Below are positions 45,932 through 57,940 of a DNA stretch of 64,000 nucleotides, piece after piece. The stretch's first letter is position 1; every line of letters begins with the position of its first letter. Both the position numbers and the translations under genes were made by a program. This stretch comes from Abelmoschus esculentus (lineage: Eukaryota; Streptophyta; Magnoliopsida; Malvales; Malvaceae): contig JAUCBN010000037.1 in the NCBI GenBank assembly GCA_035048815.1, forward strand, positions 11,622,001 through 11,686,000, written 5' to 3'. The notes beneath the pieces were generated by a model. That model made no database searches. It was not told where the DNA came from and was given only the letters and a program-made list of their open reading frames with translations.

Positions 45932-46482
45932 TATTTTTAAATTCTATAATCATGTATATGCTATAATGCGAAAATACTAACCCATTGAACGATCGTTAAT
46001 AGATTTATGGGTAATCACATTGACAAATATTCACTCAAACTAGAAAAGAAAGGAAAGAAAACTTATTGTTCTCCATTGTTGTTTGTTTCAGTGTTATTTT
46101 CCTCCTCCTCTTCAGTGTTATTCGCCCTTGATGATATAAGACTGGATCAAGAAGATTATCTTTTCTCGTGAAAAAAGAAAAAGAACCAGAACAAGTCATT
46201 TTTCTCTGGTTATGAAAAAACAACGTGAGTGGTTTAAAAAACTGCTCAATTTTATCTTTAAGTTAATTTTTTTTAGTTAATGGTCAAATGATCAGTTTAA
46301 TCCTTTTATTTTTCATAAACTTTGAATTGACCCTTTAACTTTTATGTTTAACACGGAGGGAAAGAGAATTTCACCCTTAATTTTGATCTCTAATCACCAC
46401 TAATCATCACTACATGAACATACATTGAAATTGTCGACTTTAGGTTACTTAAACTTTAGTATTTATCATTAAAATTCTATCA
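45932..46482 (-). repeat. Right (5') LTR of copia F
   Basis: 551 bases, adjacent to the primer site. Matches 38254-38840 across its length, including gatcgttaatagatttatgg and ggaaagaaaacttattgttc, with moderate divergence. Confidence 0.82.
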
Positions 46483-46487
46483 AGAAT

Positions 46488-48129
46488 TTGTTTATTTTTA
46501 GAAAAACAAAGATTATTTCTATGTTCATGTTTTCAATATTTTCATTAGATTTATTTTGTAAATTTAGAAACAAGGTCAAGTGACAGGGAATCAAAATCTT
46601 CTAAAAGTTTTTTTTATTTAACTATTTTGTTTTAGGATATTTTTAAATTATTGTAAAATTATTTTTTCGATAAAATATATAAATAATTCTTCAACTGTAA
46701 TATATTTTTGAGTTTCTCAATCATGAAAAAAATATAAAAATATTTAATTTTCACTTGAATTTAATTTAGTTTAAAATCCAAAAATAATTATTGATATTAT
46801 AATATTCTATTAATTTATTTTTAATTCCCGTTTTACATCACTATTGTCGTATTATTATCTTCTTCATCGAATTAAGCACCATTAAACTTATCTTAGCAAC
46901 ACAACTATCACAAATAACTCCTCATAACAAAAAAAAAAAAAAAAAACTTATAAAACCTTGAAAATGTCCTACTAAAACAATTAAACCAAAATAAAATTGT
47001 TGCTTCTTACAGTAAATTATTCATATTTCATGATAGAAGCACAAAAATAAAGGAGAATAAACTGAATTGTTTTGTTAATTAGTATAATAATGACATTTTT
47101 AAAGAAGAAAAATGTTTTTATTGATTTTAAAACTTTGTTTTGTTTAATCATATTTTATTTTTTTATTGTTCTAAGAACATCTTTTAATAGTTATACTTCA
47201 ATTTAATCATTGAGTAATAATTTATTCATTTTTATTTAAAAACGATATATCAAACACATTTTCACTTTTAAAAATAAACTCTTATTTCTATTAATCAAAT
47301 GTGATTTCTATTTTTGGAAAATAAAAAATAAAAAATAAAAAATAAAATTTTAAAAATCAAACAGACCCTAAATTTCTTTAAACAAATTAAAATGGTTAAG
47401 ATACGAGATAACTTTTATTTAAAAAAATGTATAAGATAACAAAGAGGGATGAAGACTCTTCCTCTAATGAAAAATGTGTAACACATAAAAAAAGTTGATA
47501 TATAATTTGCTTAAAATTAAAGTTTAAGTAAATCTGCTAAAATTATGATTTAACGTATTAGTTTAGTTTTTAGATTGTATCGGTTTGAATTAAAAGTTTA
47601 AAATTTATATTTTAGAGTTTTATATTTAAGAATTTAGATTTTAAAGAAAGTTTGGATAATAATTTTTATATGATTTATGTAATAAAATATAACTTTTAAT
47701 ATGTATATTACAATGTGTATATATATATATATTATAACGATTTAAATAAATTATTTTCCTGAATTTTTTTTTATTGAATTTCAGCTATTTCTTAACAATG
47801 GAGCAGATTCACTTTAAACAATCAAATTTATATAAATTAACAAATGTTGAGCATCATTATTTTTTTTTTGTTTGGGATACGTTTTTAATTTTGAGAATAC
47901 CCACACTCAACGAATCGAGAAACCAACCCATTTCTTTATTACGTGTAACACAATTTGTGCATATTAAATCAACCAAGTTGTATTTGTTGAGTACATGTGG
48001 GTCCACCAGCACCACCACTTTGTTATAATTATTATTTTTTAATAAATATTTGTTTTTATTTCATCCAAAGAACCATCAAAGAACAATAAAAAATAACCAA
48101 TTCACTTTACAATAAAATCAAAGTAGAAA
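46488..48129. other. AT-rich intergenic DNA
   Basis: No gene or element recognised. Contains A/T runs, an (aaaaaat)n-like stretch at 47322-47346 and a TA run at 47718-47733. Confidence 0.5.
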
Positions 48130-48876
48130 AACTTAAACTAAATTCCAAGAAACAAGAAGAGAGGGAGAAGAATGAGCAAGTTTACTACATCCTCGCAACC
48201 TCATACCAACATCGAATTTAATTTGCATCAAAATATTACTACCTTTCCCATGCAATCTGTTATTTCTTTCTTGCCATACATAATACAACATCGCCCCCCA
48301 AGCTATGCGAATAATGGCAGCCCGCAGTGATTTCCCCTTATCATGCCTCTGCATCCAGTCAAGTTGCATTCCCCATCCTCCCACAATAGGGCTAATAGCA
48401 CAATCTTGTAGGATGAGATGTCAAACTTCTTTAACAAACCTACAGTCACAAAATAAATGGTCCCTTGTTTCTATAGAATCAGAACAGAGAACACAATTTG
48501 GATCAACCAAGAGCCCCCAAAATAACATACGATCTTTAGTTGGTAATCTATTCATTAAAGTTAACCAAGCGATAAAGGAGTGTCTCGGAAGTGTTAGGCC
48601 ACCCCAAATAGCACGAAACCATCCTACTTTCTCTTTTTTATGTCGTAGAGTTTCCCAAGCAATTTTAGCCTTGTAACTGCCATGAAATTTGTCCCTAATA
48701 CAGGCCCAGTCATCCCTGAGCTTCAAAACTTTCTTCCAAGCCCAGCTATAACTATATTTAACTGGGGTATTCAGGAAACATCTTCCCTTCAGAAGATACT
48801 CTTTCACCCATGCCACCCATAAAGAACCAGCTTGAGTAAAGAAAAGCCAAATGCACTTCAACATACACGCCTTATT
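48130..48876 (-). pseudogene. LINE zf-RVT and C-terminal region
   Basis: Open piece 48864-48421: ECIWLFF-like start, VLKLRDDWACIRDKFHGSYK, then HSFIAWLTLMNRLPTKDRML, the zf-RVT core, and CVLCSDSIETRDHLFCDC. The second piece, 48384-48133, ends the protein with the WQERNNRLHG phrase. This arrangement is usual for plant L1 ORF2. Confidence 0.85.
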
Positions 48877-50599
48877 CTAGACAATAATATCTTTAATTCC
48901 CAATCCTCCCTCACACTTGGGATAACAGATATTCTCCCAACTCACACGAGCACCTCTTGCTGAACCCTCAGAACCCTTCCAAAGGAATGAATTACATAAT
49001 TGTGTGACTTTCTTTAAAACCTGGGAAGGGAGGAGAAAAACCCTACACCAAAAATTTTCAATACTAAAGATTACAACATTGATGAGCTGCAGTCTACCAG
49101 CAAAGGAGAGGCATCGAGAAGGCCAATTTCTCATCCTTTGAGTAATTTTGTCAATCAAACAACTACATTCAGAATAGGAGAGCCTCTTAGTACAAAGAGG
49201 AACACCTAAATATCTTACTGGTAGGGAGCCAACACGAAAACCAGTCATAACATCCAAGTTATCAAGTTCAAAATCATTTAAACCAGCACAAAACAACTCA
49301 CTTTTAGCTGCATTCATTTGGAGACCAGACATACGATAAAACAAATTCATTATCTCTTTCACAGCAAGTAGGGAGTCGACAGAACCTTTAGTAAAAACCA
49401 ACAAGTCATCAGCAAAACATAAATGAGTTAAACCAACCCTTTTACATCTAGGGTGGAAGTCCATGGTACCAAACTTTCCTGCTCAATTCAAAAGACCAGA
49501 TAAGACGTTCATGATAATAATAAAGATGTAGGGAGACAGAGGATCTCCTTGACGAACACCTTTAGCCCCAGGAAAAAAATCAACAAGTCCTCCATTCAGA
49601 GCAACAGAAAAATGAGAATTCGTAATACACGCTATTAACCATCCTATAAATAAATCAGGGAATCCTAAAACCTTCATCACTTGCAAAATGAAATCCCAGT
49701 TCAAAGAATTAAAAGCTTTTCAAAGATCCACTTTAAGAGTACATCTAGCAGACAAATGTTTCCTACCATAACCTTGCACAAGCTCTTGAGCCATTAAAAC
49801 ATTCTCAACCAAGTCACGACCAGCCATAAATGCACTTTGATTTGGCAAAATTAATTCAGGCAACCACCGTTTCATTCTATTAGCAAGAATTTTTGTAATG
49901 CATTTATACACAGTGCAACAACAAGAGATAGGCCGAAAATCCGTAGCATGAACAGGAGATGGTACCTTAGGGATCAAAGTAAGGATAGTAGAATTAAACC
50001 CAACTGGCAAGGAACTAGATTGGAAGAAATACAAGATAGCTTGCAAAAAGTCCTCTCCAACAATACTTCATGATACTTTGAAGAAATCAACAGGAAAGCC
50101 ATCAGGCCCAGGTGCCTTATTCCCTTTCATAGCAAATACAACATCCTTAATCTCTTCACGAGTGACTGGGAGGTTAAACACTCTTTCATTTCATCGGGGA
50201 GCTCAACTCCCAAAATCTCATAAAGCAAACTATCTTGAAATGTCTGGATATTCTCATCACAAAAGTGTTAAGGGTATTGCATTGACCATCTTGAAGAAAC
50301 CTAATAGAATTAATCTTTTGTCGAGCAGTAACATGTCTAAAGAAAAAAACAAAATTCATATCCCCATCCTTAACAAATTGTATCCTTGATTTCTGTCGAA
50401 GAAATTTTTCTTCAGCTTTACACAAAGCATCCAACTCCCCAGCAATGCATTTCTCCTTAGCTACAAATTCAGCAGTAGGATTAGACAACAACATTTTCTG
50501 AATATGCTCTAATTGTCTGCGATGAGCTAACTCTATCTGAAATCCCACCAAAATGCTCCCTATTAAGTTGCTTAAGGGGCTCCTTCAACCTTTTAAGTT
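48877..50599 (-). pseudogene. LINE reverse transcriptase domain
   Basis: Three open pieces: 50551-50186 (linker), 50046-49720 with LIPKVPSPVHATDFRPISCC and ILPNQSAFMAGRDLVENVLM, 49704-49483 with NWDFILQVMKVLGFP and KGVRQGDPLSPYIF, and 49464-48877 with LTHLCFADDLLVF, GLQMNAAKSELFCAG, PVRYLGVPL and CEGGLGIKDI. The FADD box is intact. Stops and small frameshifts at the joins. Confidence 0.9.
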
Positions 50600-51433
50600 T
50601 TACAAACAACACCTATAAGGGATTACCAGCAACAGGATTCTTCCAAGAATTCTCAATAATACTCAAAAGGTGAGGATGATCAGTCCAAAAATGAAAGAAC
50701 TTAAAAGGACGGGGAGGTTTCAATAAAGGTGCATGGAAAAGAACATGACCAGGACTATGATCAGAACAGTCAGGAGATACAAACTCAACCAATGCATCTG
50801 GGAAAGATTGCAACCAGAGCTGATGAACTAAAACTCTATCCAACTTTTTGGACAAAGGGGCACTCTCTCTATGATTACACCAAGTAAAAATAGGTCTAGA
50901 AAAAACATGATCAACGACATCTAAACTTTCCAAACAATTAACAAAATCAACCATAGCACCTGATGTAGTTTGACTCCCATCAAAATCAGAACTCTCAGAA
51001 GGAGAACATATGATATTAAAATCACCTGCAAGAATCCAGGCATTACCATCAAATCGAGGCTTTAAAGATCTTAACTCTTCCCACAATATTTTCTTTCTTC
51101 TCTATCGTTACTGCCATAAATTCTAGAAAACATCATCCTAACACCAGCATTATTCAGACAACAAGTAATATGTTGACTAGATAGAGCAATTTCTTCCACC
51201 TGCCAACCACCACGCCAAAGCAACCAAATTCTACCATTAGGAGCATACAAATAGTTATTGAGAAAATTTCACCCTCTAAAACTAGTTTGTAAAATACCAA
51301 TAGCATTCACCTTCTTTACTCTAGTCTCCAAAAGACATACTACTTCAATATTCAATCTTCCAATCACTTTCAAAATTCGCTTCTGCTTTAAGGGGTCATT
51401 CAAACCCCTAATATTCCAAACTAATAAAGTCAT
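50600..51433 (-). pseudogene. LINE endonuclease domain
   Basis: Starts at the ATG at 51433: MTLLVWNIRGLNDPLKQKRI, then LNIEVVCLLETRV. A stop follows at about 51270. It continues with WILAGDFNIICSPSESSDF, a LDRVL segment and SPDCSDHSPGHVLF (51086-50613). The APE-type motifs N-x-R-G, E, GDFN and SDH are visible, so the catalytic residues are largely kept. Confidence 0.85.
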
Positions 51434-51849
51434 AAAGGAGAAGAAGACACCCCTTTTGACTTAACCCCTTTCTTGCCACCTTTATTACCTTGCTTTAGTG
51501 TTTTATCTTGCATCTTAGGCTTAATCTGATTCAGCAAAGCAACAACTCCTTTAGCTGCAACTCTTCCTTTTCGAGGAGAATGATCACACTCTTCGTTACC
51601 AATAACCTCTTTTAAAACCTCAAACTTATTAGGACTCACAACAACCTCATTATTGACAGAATCAGGAACAGAAGAAGGTAATTCTGGGCGAACATCCAAC
51701 TTTGCACACACCGGAAAACCATCATGCACAATCATAGAATCAACTATCCCATCACTACAACCAACATCAGAGGTAATAACACCAACTTTGTTATTATTTA
51801 ATTGTTTGAGTTGAAATAAAGTGTGACAGAGAACAGTTGGTAAATGCAT
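51430..51849 (-). pseudogene. LINE upstream ORF, C-terminal part
   Basis: 139 open residues ending PL-stop at 51430, with the segment SPNKFEVLKEV and a Lys/Gly-rich end (KQGNKGGKKGVKSKG). This NKF-x-L phrase commonly lies just before ORF2 in plant LINEs. The N-terminal part of the ORF is missing. Confidence 0.65.
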
Positions 51850-51861
51850 ATAGTTGAAATT

Positions 51862-54317
51862 GGGAATGTAAAAATAGTTACTCGCATGAGTTTTAGGTTA
51901 GGTATTGTTAAGTTGGATAAAATCGGATACAAGTTGTTTCAGGTTGATTTGATATTTTGACTGAATTTGGGTCGGGTACGGGTCTTTTTCAAGTCAGGTT
52001 CATTTTAGGGCAAGTTCATTAAAAATTGGGCTAAACAAATATATCATCAAATGATTCATATCTTAAAAATTGGGCTAAATTACAAAAATTAAAAACTAAT
52101 AAGGAATAAACATTGAACTAGAATAATATAGTTTTAAGTTAAAAAGGATAAACATTAATAAAATAAAATATCATCTTATTAAAAATACTAAACTAAATTA
52201 AAAATAAATATTAGTTAATTTTAAATAAAAATAAAGTTATAAAGACTAAATTATAAAAATTATAAATTAATAATAATTAAATTTGATGAAAATTTTAATT
52301 TTAATATACTTTAATACATTATAATTCATACTTATTCAATATAGTTTAATATATTTCAAAAATGGAAATATAAAATTTATACTATACATGAAATATATTT
52401 TATATATGAAATTTATACTAAATATAGAATTAAATATGAATATATGAAATATATTCTATATATAAAACTTAAACTATTAAACTATATATGGTATGATACT
52501 ATATATGAAAATATAAAATTTATAATAATATATATGTAAAAATATATGATATGTATGTATATGTATACTTATTACTTATATATATATATATGCATATATA
52601 CTAGATGTATATATTAATATATGTATACATTAAACTATATTATGTATATAATATAGTTTAATATATATATATATATATATAATATATTTGTATATATTAT
52701 ACTTTATGTATTAATGTATTATATATAATCTAACATATACTTATAATATATATAATATATACGTTAATATATATAATATATATAAACTTAAATGTATACT
52801 AATATATGTATTTAATTTGTTTATGAATTAATGTGTATATATATATTTAATTAATGTATGTATATTATTAATTCTTTAAGTCCAACATTAATTCTTTAAG
52901 CCCAAATCACTAAATTAGTTCTCTAAGATCAATTCTCCAATCACTAAACTAATTCTCTATGATCAAATTGAAACAATTTTAAAATATATAATCTGATTTT
53001 AATTAAATGAGGATCAAATCGGTAAAAAATAAAATTTAAAACTTAATTTTCGAGTGATCATAACTAAATTTAAATAATTATAAAATTAGGTATAGAGCGG
53101 TGCAGGATTCAATTTTCTAGGCGAGACCTATATAAAAATATGCGGAAATTTTTACCCGACCTAGAATAGTGTTAAATGAATATCTAAATCTAATCTCCTT
53201 TTTTATATTTTTAATTGATTATATTTAATTAAAATTTATTATTTGATTATATGTTATAATAATAATAATCCTTCAAAATTTACTATATATATTAATTCCC
53301 TCCAAAATTTTGTTTTACTCTTTTTTATATAATAATCAAAATTTATTTCTAATTCCCTCTAAAATTTTGGGTAATTTATATCCCTCCAAAATTTTTACAT
53401 TAAAAGTAAATTAATTTTAAACTTAAAAAATGAGTGACTTATTTCCCTCCAAAATTTGGTCTTTTCACTCTTTGTTATCAATTATTTTGGTTTTATTTAA
53501 TTGAGTCATAATTTAGATTAATTTAATAAAAATCTATATTTGATTTTAGAATTCTTTTAATTATGTTTGTAATTTTTTTTTTATATTTTAATTTAGCTTA
53601 ATTAATTCTAAGTTTAATAAGTTAATTTAACTTCAATAATTATTAATTTCAAATTATAATTTTTAATGAAATATTATTTTAAAATTATAATTAAAATTAA
53701 ATACATTAAAACTAAATAAAATAGTAAATAAATTATTTTTATTAAATATATAATATTAAATTTAAATATTAATCCCTAAATTAAATCTCATGTCTAATTC
53801 TATTTTTTAAGACTAATTATATTTACCAATATTTTAAATTCATCAAATTATAGATATACTTAATTATATGTCATGTAAATATTAAGTCTTGTTAATATTA
53901 ATTCAGGTTAATAACAGGTCGAGTTCAAAACAAGTCGGGTCATTTATCAGGTCGGGTTCAAAACAAGTCGGGTCATTTATTAGGTCGGGTTCAAAAAAAG
54001 TCGGGTAAAATCAGGTCTCGGATCGATTCAGTCGGGTAATATCGGTTTTCTTCCAGGTAAGACTCGGGTTCGTGTTTGTTTCAGTCGGATACAGGTCGGG
54101 TTTCGGGTCCACGGTAACAGGTTGAAATCGGGTTCGGGTCATTCTTGGTCGGATACAATTCGGGTTCGGTTACTACAGTAACAGGTCCAACTCGGATTCG
54201 GGTCAACAACAGTCGAATACAGATTGAGTTCGAGTCATTACATTCCCAAATCAAACCAAGTTTTGACTCGAACATGTTTCAGTCGGGTTTTCAGGTTGGA
54301 TAAGCTTTTTACATCCC
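51862..54317. mobile_element. Putative TIR element with GGGTCGGGT-rich ends
   Basis: The left end gggaatgtaaaaa (51862) and the right end, inverted gggatgtaaaaa (54317), form short TIRs. Flanks are tagttgaaatt (51851-51861) and tagttgaatt (54318-54327), a 10-11 base near-duplication. 51960-52010 and 53915-54290 are rich in ggtcgggt/ggttcgggt. The middle is AT-rich with long TA runs (52560-52790). No ORF. A non-autonomous DNA transposon (Mutator-like or hAT-like) is my best reading. The class is uncertain. Confidence 0.5.
53916..54012. repeat. 33-base tandem repeat, three units
   Basis: Units at 53916-53948, 53949-53981 and 53982-54012. Each is aggtcgggttcaaaacaagt followed by cgggtcatttat, with one or two changes. 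Confidence 0.85.
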
Positions 54318-54327
54318 TAGTTGAATT

Positions 54328-56054
54328 GGATAGTTTAATATCAATAATTAATCGATTTAGTGGAATAAATTATTAAATTTATTAAATAATGATATAGATT
54401 TAAATCCTAATATTATATGTTCGAATTTAAATATTATCAATAAAATAAAATATTTGGACGTGTCGCACATAATGAACTTATATGCTATCTGATCAAATTA
54501 ATCAATAGATTAAGCAAATTGGGTGTTTAATTGATTTATTATAGATTGATATAATCTTAATTCGATTAATATTAGGTTAAACTTTAAAAATTGTCATATA
54601 ACTATCTCATCAAGTTCATATTCTAGTCATCTAGCTTTTAGATGTTACAAAATAAACACTAAACTTATGATTATGTTATAAAATGATTATTATATTTTTA
54701 TGTGATCATATGATAGTTAAAAAAATGTATAATAATATATTTAATTAATTTAATTTTAATTTAAATAATTTAATAAATTTAATTTTTATTATTTCTAGAT
54801 TTTATCAATTTGATTTTATCTTTAATTAAACATAATTTAATATTTTTTATAAATAAATAAAAAAAACGATGAGACTCAAACCTAAGGAAAAAGGAAATGG
54901 AACACATCCAAATCGTTCAAATTGTATAATCATCCAAATGACATTGTTTAGCGGCCCAAAATTACTTGATTATAATTCAATTCGTAATGATACAAAGTTC
55001 ATATTTTTCTGTCATTGATAAATAATTTATTAAATAATATTCAATTTAATTATCACAAAATATTTAAATATTGAATTTAATATTATAATTAAGCAATTGT
55101 TTTTGAATATACGTTTTAAATTTCTAACAACAATAAATAGATTTATAGGACATTCATAAATACATAATTCACGAGCAATACATTTATAAATTCAAAATAG
55201 GTTCTTCCATAAAAGAATTCTAATTTAATTATTTTTTTCAATACCATAAGCCAAATTCAATCTTTATAACAATAAATAATACTATATGCTATAGTATATT
55301 TTATGAATAAAAAATGAATTTTAACCTTAAACTTTCCTTTCTATTTCTTTATACTAATTAGGTTTCGTCAAAGATGAGTAAAATTTAACTTAATTCGAAA
55401 GAATCAAAATTTTTAAATCAATTTGAGACAAAAAAAATTTACTTGCTTTAATTCGATTTTGAATTTTTTAAAATAAAATTTGAGTTTTAAAATAAAAATT
55501 TGAATAACTCGAATAATTCAAAATTTTTAATAATTATAGGATTGATTATTAAATTTGAATCGAATCTCTTAATTTTTCGTAATATATATACCAATATAAA
55601 AAATTATGAATAAATATATGCCATATGATAAAATATATACATATCTTATATGATTAAAAAAGTTTTTTTAATTCATAAATTCGACTCAACTTAACTCAAA
55701 TTTTATAAACTCAACTCAAATAAAAAAAGATAAATAAAATTTGAATCGTAAAATATAACATTTAATTAAAATAATTTAAATTTTTTTTTAACTCGACTCA
55801 ATCGAACTATAACCTCTTTCCCTCGTCTCTATTCAATTCTCCATTCAAGTAAACCACAGTACACAGTACACAGCTTTTTGGTTTGTTAATTTTACTTGTT
55901 TTGTTTAATTTCTTTGCAAAAATAGGTATTTAAAGTAATACTTTTTAGCTGTAAATTGTTTCCTGGGTTTTGTTCATTTCTTGTCAATTAGTGTTTTGAT
56001 GGTTCCCTCTTTATTTATGTTTAGAGAATTTTTTAAATCAAAATATCCATGGCC
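54328..56054. other. AT-rich intergenic DNA
   Basis: No gene seen. 55370-55810 has repeated aattcgaa/actcgaat/ctcgactcaa words on both strands and may be a decayed MITE, but I could not define ends. Confidence 0.4.

Positions 56055-56111
<57 letters not shown>
56055..56111. repeat. (AAT)n microsatellite, about 19 units
   Basis: Uninterrupted aat repeats of about 57 bases. Confidence 0.95.
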
Positions 56112-56558
56112 TAATTTATTTGTTGTTGGGAATGTTCTCATTAAAAAACAATATTAAGTATAAAATGTTGAATAAAATTTCAAAGAAATTAACTTAAATT
56201 CTGATATTGTTTCGGTTGATCGAGAAAACAAGTGAAATGATATTAATGGGTTAACGTCAGACATGAAAGTCCAAATTCATCGCTCAATTTTAATTGTTTT
56301 TTTTTTCTATCTGTCGCTAATAAAAAACTGTGTAAGATACATAAATTGTTATCATCTATTATTGTAATATTGATTTAATATTTTCTTTCTATTGTTTAAT
56401 TCAAAAATAAATTTCCAAACTTATTTGAAAGAATAACTCTTTTCTGTATACGTAGACTAAATTCGTATTGCGTTGAAGTACAATATTAATTCGCATATTG
56501 AGGAACAAGAAGTACGTCTGATGTGGATTATCTTATCCTTTTATTAAATAATTTTAAA

Positions 56559-56840
56559 GTAATTTGTATCCTGCAAAATACGAATTTGGACAATTAATCT
56601 CAATGACTGCGGTTAATTTAAAGGTAATTCACATTCTGTATAACGTGAATAAGTTATAACCAATAATTTACATTCCACAAGATGCGAATTACGTCTAAAA
56701 TATCGCTAGAAATAGCGCGAAGATTTTTTAGATTTAAAAGTAATTCGTATCATACATAATATAATTATTTTAAATATAATTAAAAAAATGGTTAAGATAA
56801 TTAACAATCTATATATTTTACATTCCCCGATATACAAATT
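56559..56840. repeat. Series of five small imperfect palindromes
   Basis: Each is about 26 bases with AATTyryAT on one side and its complement on the other: 56559-56586, 56623-56651, 56663-56690, 56740-56766 and 56813-56840. Spacing is irregular, about 40 to 75 bases between centres. Loops differ in sequence. Confidence 0.5.
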
Positions 56841-57353
56841 AGTACTTCGCGTTTTACACAATATAATTTTAATCTATGTGTCCAGAAAAAAATATTTTTT
56901 CAAATAAAATTTAGAAGGATGTACCCTTACAATTAAAAAATGGAAGATTTTACCTCATGTAATCGAATGCGCACCATTTCACCTTTTCTTCTAATGTTTT
57001 ATTTTTTTTATCATCCTCTTTATTTTATTCTTTTTCGATCAGATAATATATATCAACACCTGATTAAAATTTATTAAATTATTTTTAATTAAAAAATAAG
57101 GATAAATTTAAAAATATAAAATATAAAAAAATATAATTTATTTTTTTTAAAATTAAGACTAAATTAATTGAATACGTAAGTATAAAAAAATAAATATATT
57201 ATTTATAAATTTTTTTTCTTAAAAATGAAATATGGAATAAAAATTTGTAACATCGAGAAACTCCTAAAAGAGGTCTCCTAGAAAAATTCAATGTTACTCA
57301 GATAATACTCGAAACCGATGAAACATGCATATAAATTATATAAAATCAAAGTT

Positions 57354-57554
57354 TCACAACTCTTCACAAATAAACATCAATTCGTTTTCAAATCTTTGCA
57401 AAACAAAATGCTCTCCCGACACTATAACATTAGTAACTGTGAATTTCTTATTTGGAAATGACATTCTACTTGTTCTTCCGGTTCGATGTAAATAATCTAC
57501 AGCGATTTTCGACAGGTCAAAGTTGTACATGCGAGTAATTTCTGGCAGATCAAT
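57354..57554 (-). pseudogene. DEAD-box RNA helicase C-terminal exon fragment (RH58-like)
   Basis: Minus strand from 57554: DLPEITRMYNFDLSKIAVDY, then LHRTGRTSRM (helicase motif VI, HRxGRxxR), then FTVTNVIVSGEHFVLQRFEN and ELMFICEEL, stop at 57356-57354. This is the end of the helicase C-terminal lobe. The wording after motif VI fits the plant chloroplast helicase RH58 best, from memory. The 67 codons are open, but nothing of the N-terminal lobe is nearby, so this is an isolated exon-sized fragment. A worn acceptor-like caag lies just upstream. Confidence 0.65.
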
Positions 57555-57940
57555 CTTGAAAGAAAGGTGGTATACATTCTAATTAAACGATTGAACTACT
57601 ACAGATAGCATATATGGGTATGAAGTTGAACTGTAAAGTAGGAAAAAAAAAAAGTTTATATCGTTTCCCTTTCCATTGAATATCAAGTTGAGGAATAACA
57701 TAAACCCGAACTTAGAGTCTGTTTGTTTCAAGAAATTGTAATTATGGAATTACAATTTCGAAATTTAAGACGTTTGTTTCAAGCAATTATAATTTTAGAA
57801 TTTAAATTTCAATAGTTGATTCATGTAATTAAACATAGTCAAGGAGTTTGAATTAAAGTTGACTATTTTTTCTTTGTATTCTTTTGTATTTTGTTTTATT
57901 TTTTCTAGTAAAACAAATTACGTTCTCTTCAACCTAAATC
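57555..57940. other. Short unassigned stretch
   Basis: Non-coding. It has two 'cgtttgtttcaag(a/c)aatt(g/a)taatt' repeats at about 57720 and 57770, which may be MITE debris. Confidence 0.4.

Larger units (their letters stand above)
38254..46482 (-). mobile_element. Copia element F (Ty1/copia), host to nested solo LTRs
   Basis: LTRs at 38254-38840 and 45932-46482 match over their length, and a 5-bp duplication agaat is at 38249-38253 and 46483-46487. The primer site (about 45912-45930, sense TTGATATCAGAGCTAGG) is a diverged tRNA-Met type. The coding order on the minus strand is zinc knuckle, protease, integrase, RT, RNase H, i.e. copia. RNase H is interrupted by the insertion at 39533-42507. 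Most of gag is missing: only about 330 bases lie between the primer site and the zinc knuckle. Stops are frequent. Confidence 0.88.
48130..51850 (-). mobile_element. LINE (L1-type), nearly full ORF2, dead
   Basis: Minus-strand non-LTR element. It starts (right end) inside the upstream ORF and ends near 48130 after the C-terminal region with AAIIRIAWGAMLYYVWQERN. There is no RNase H after the zf-RVT region. I could not find a clean poly(A) tail or target duplication. Codon-level damage is moderate: long open pieces are separated by a few stops and frameshifts. Confidence 0.88.

Noticed and set aside
55370..55810. MITE with defined ends
   Set aside because: Repeated actcgaat/ctcgactcaa words on both strands are suggestive, but I found no matching termini or target duplication.
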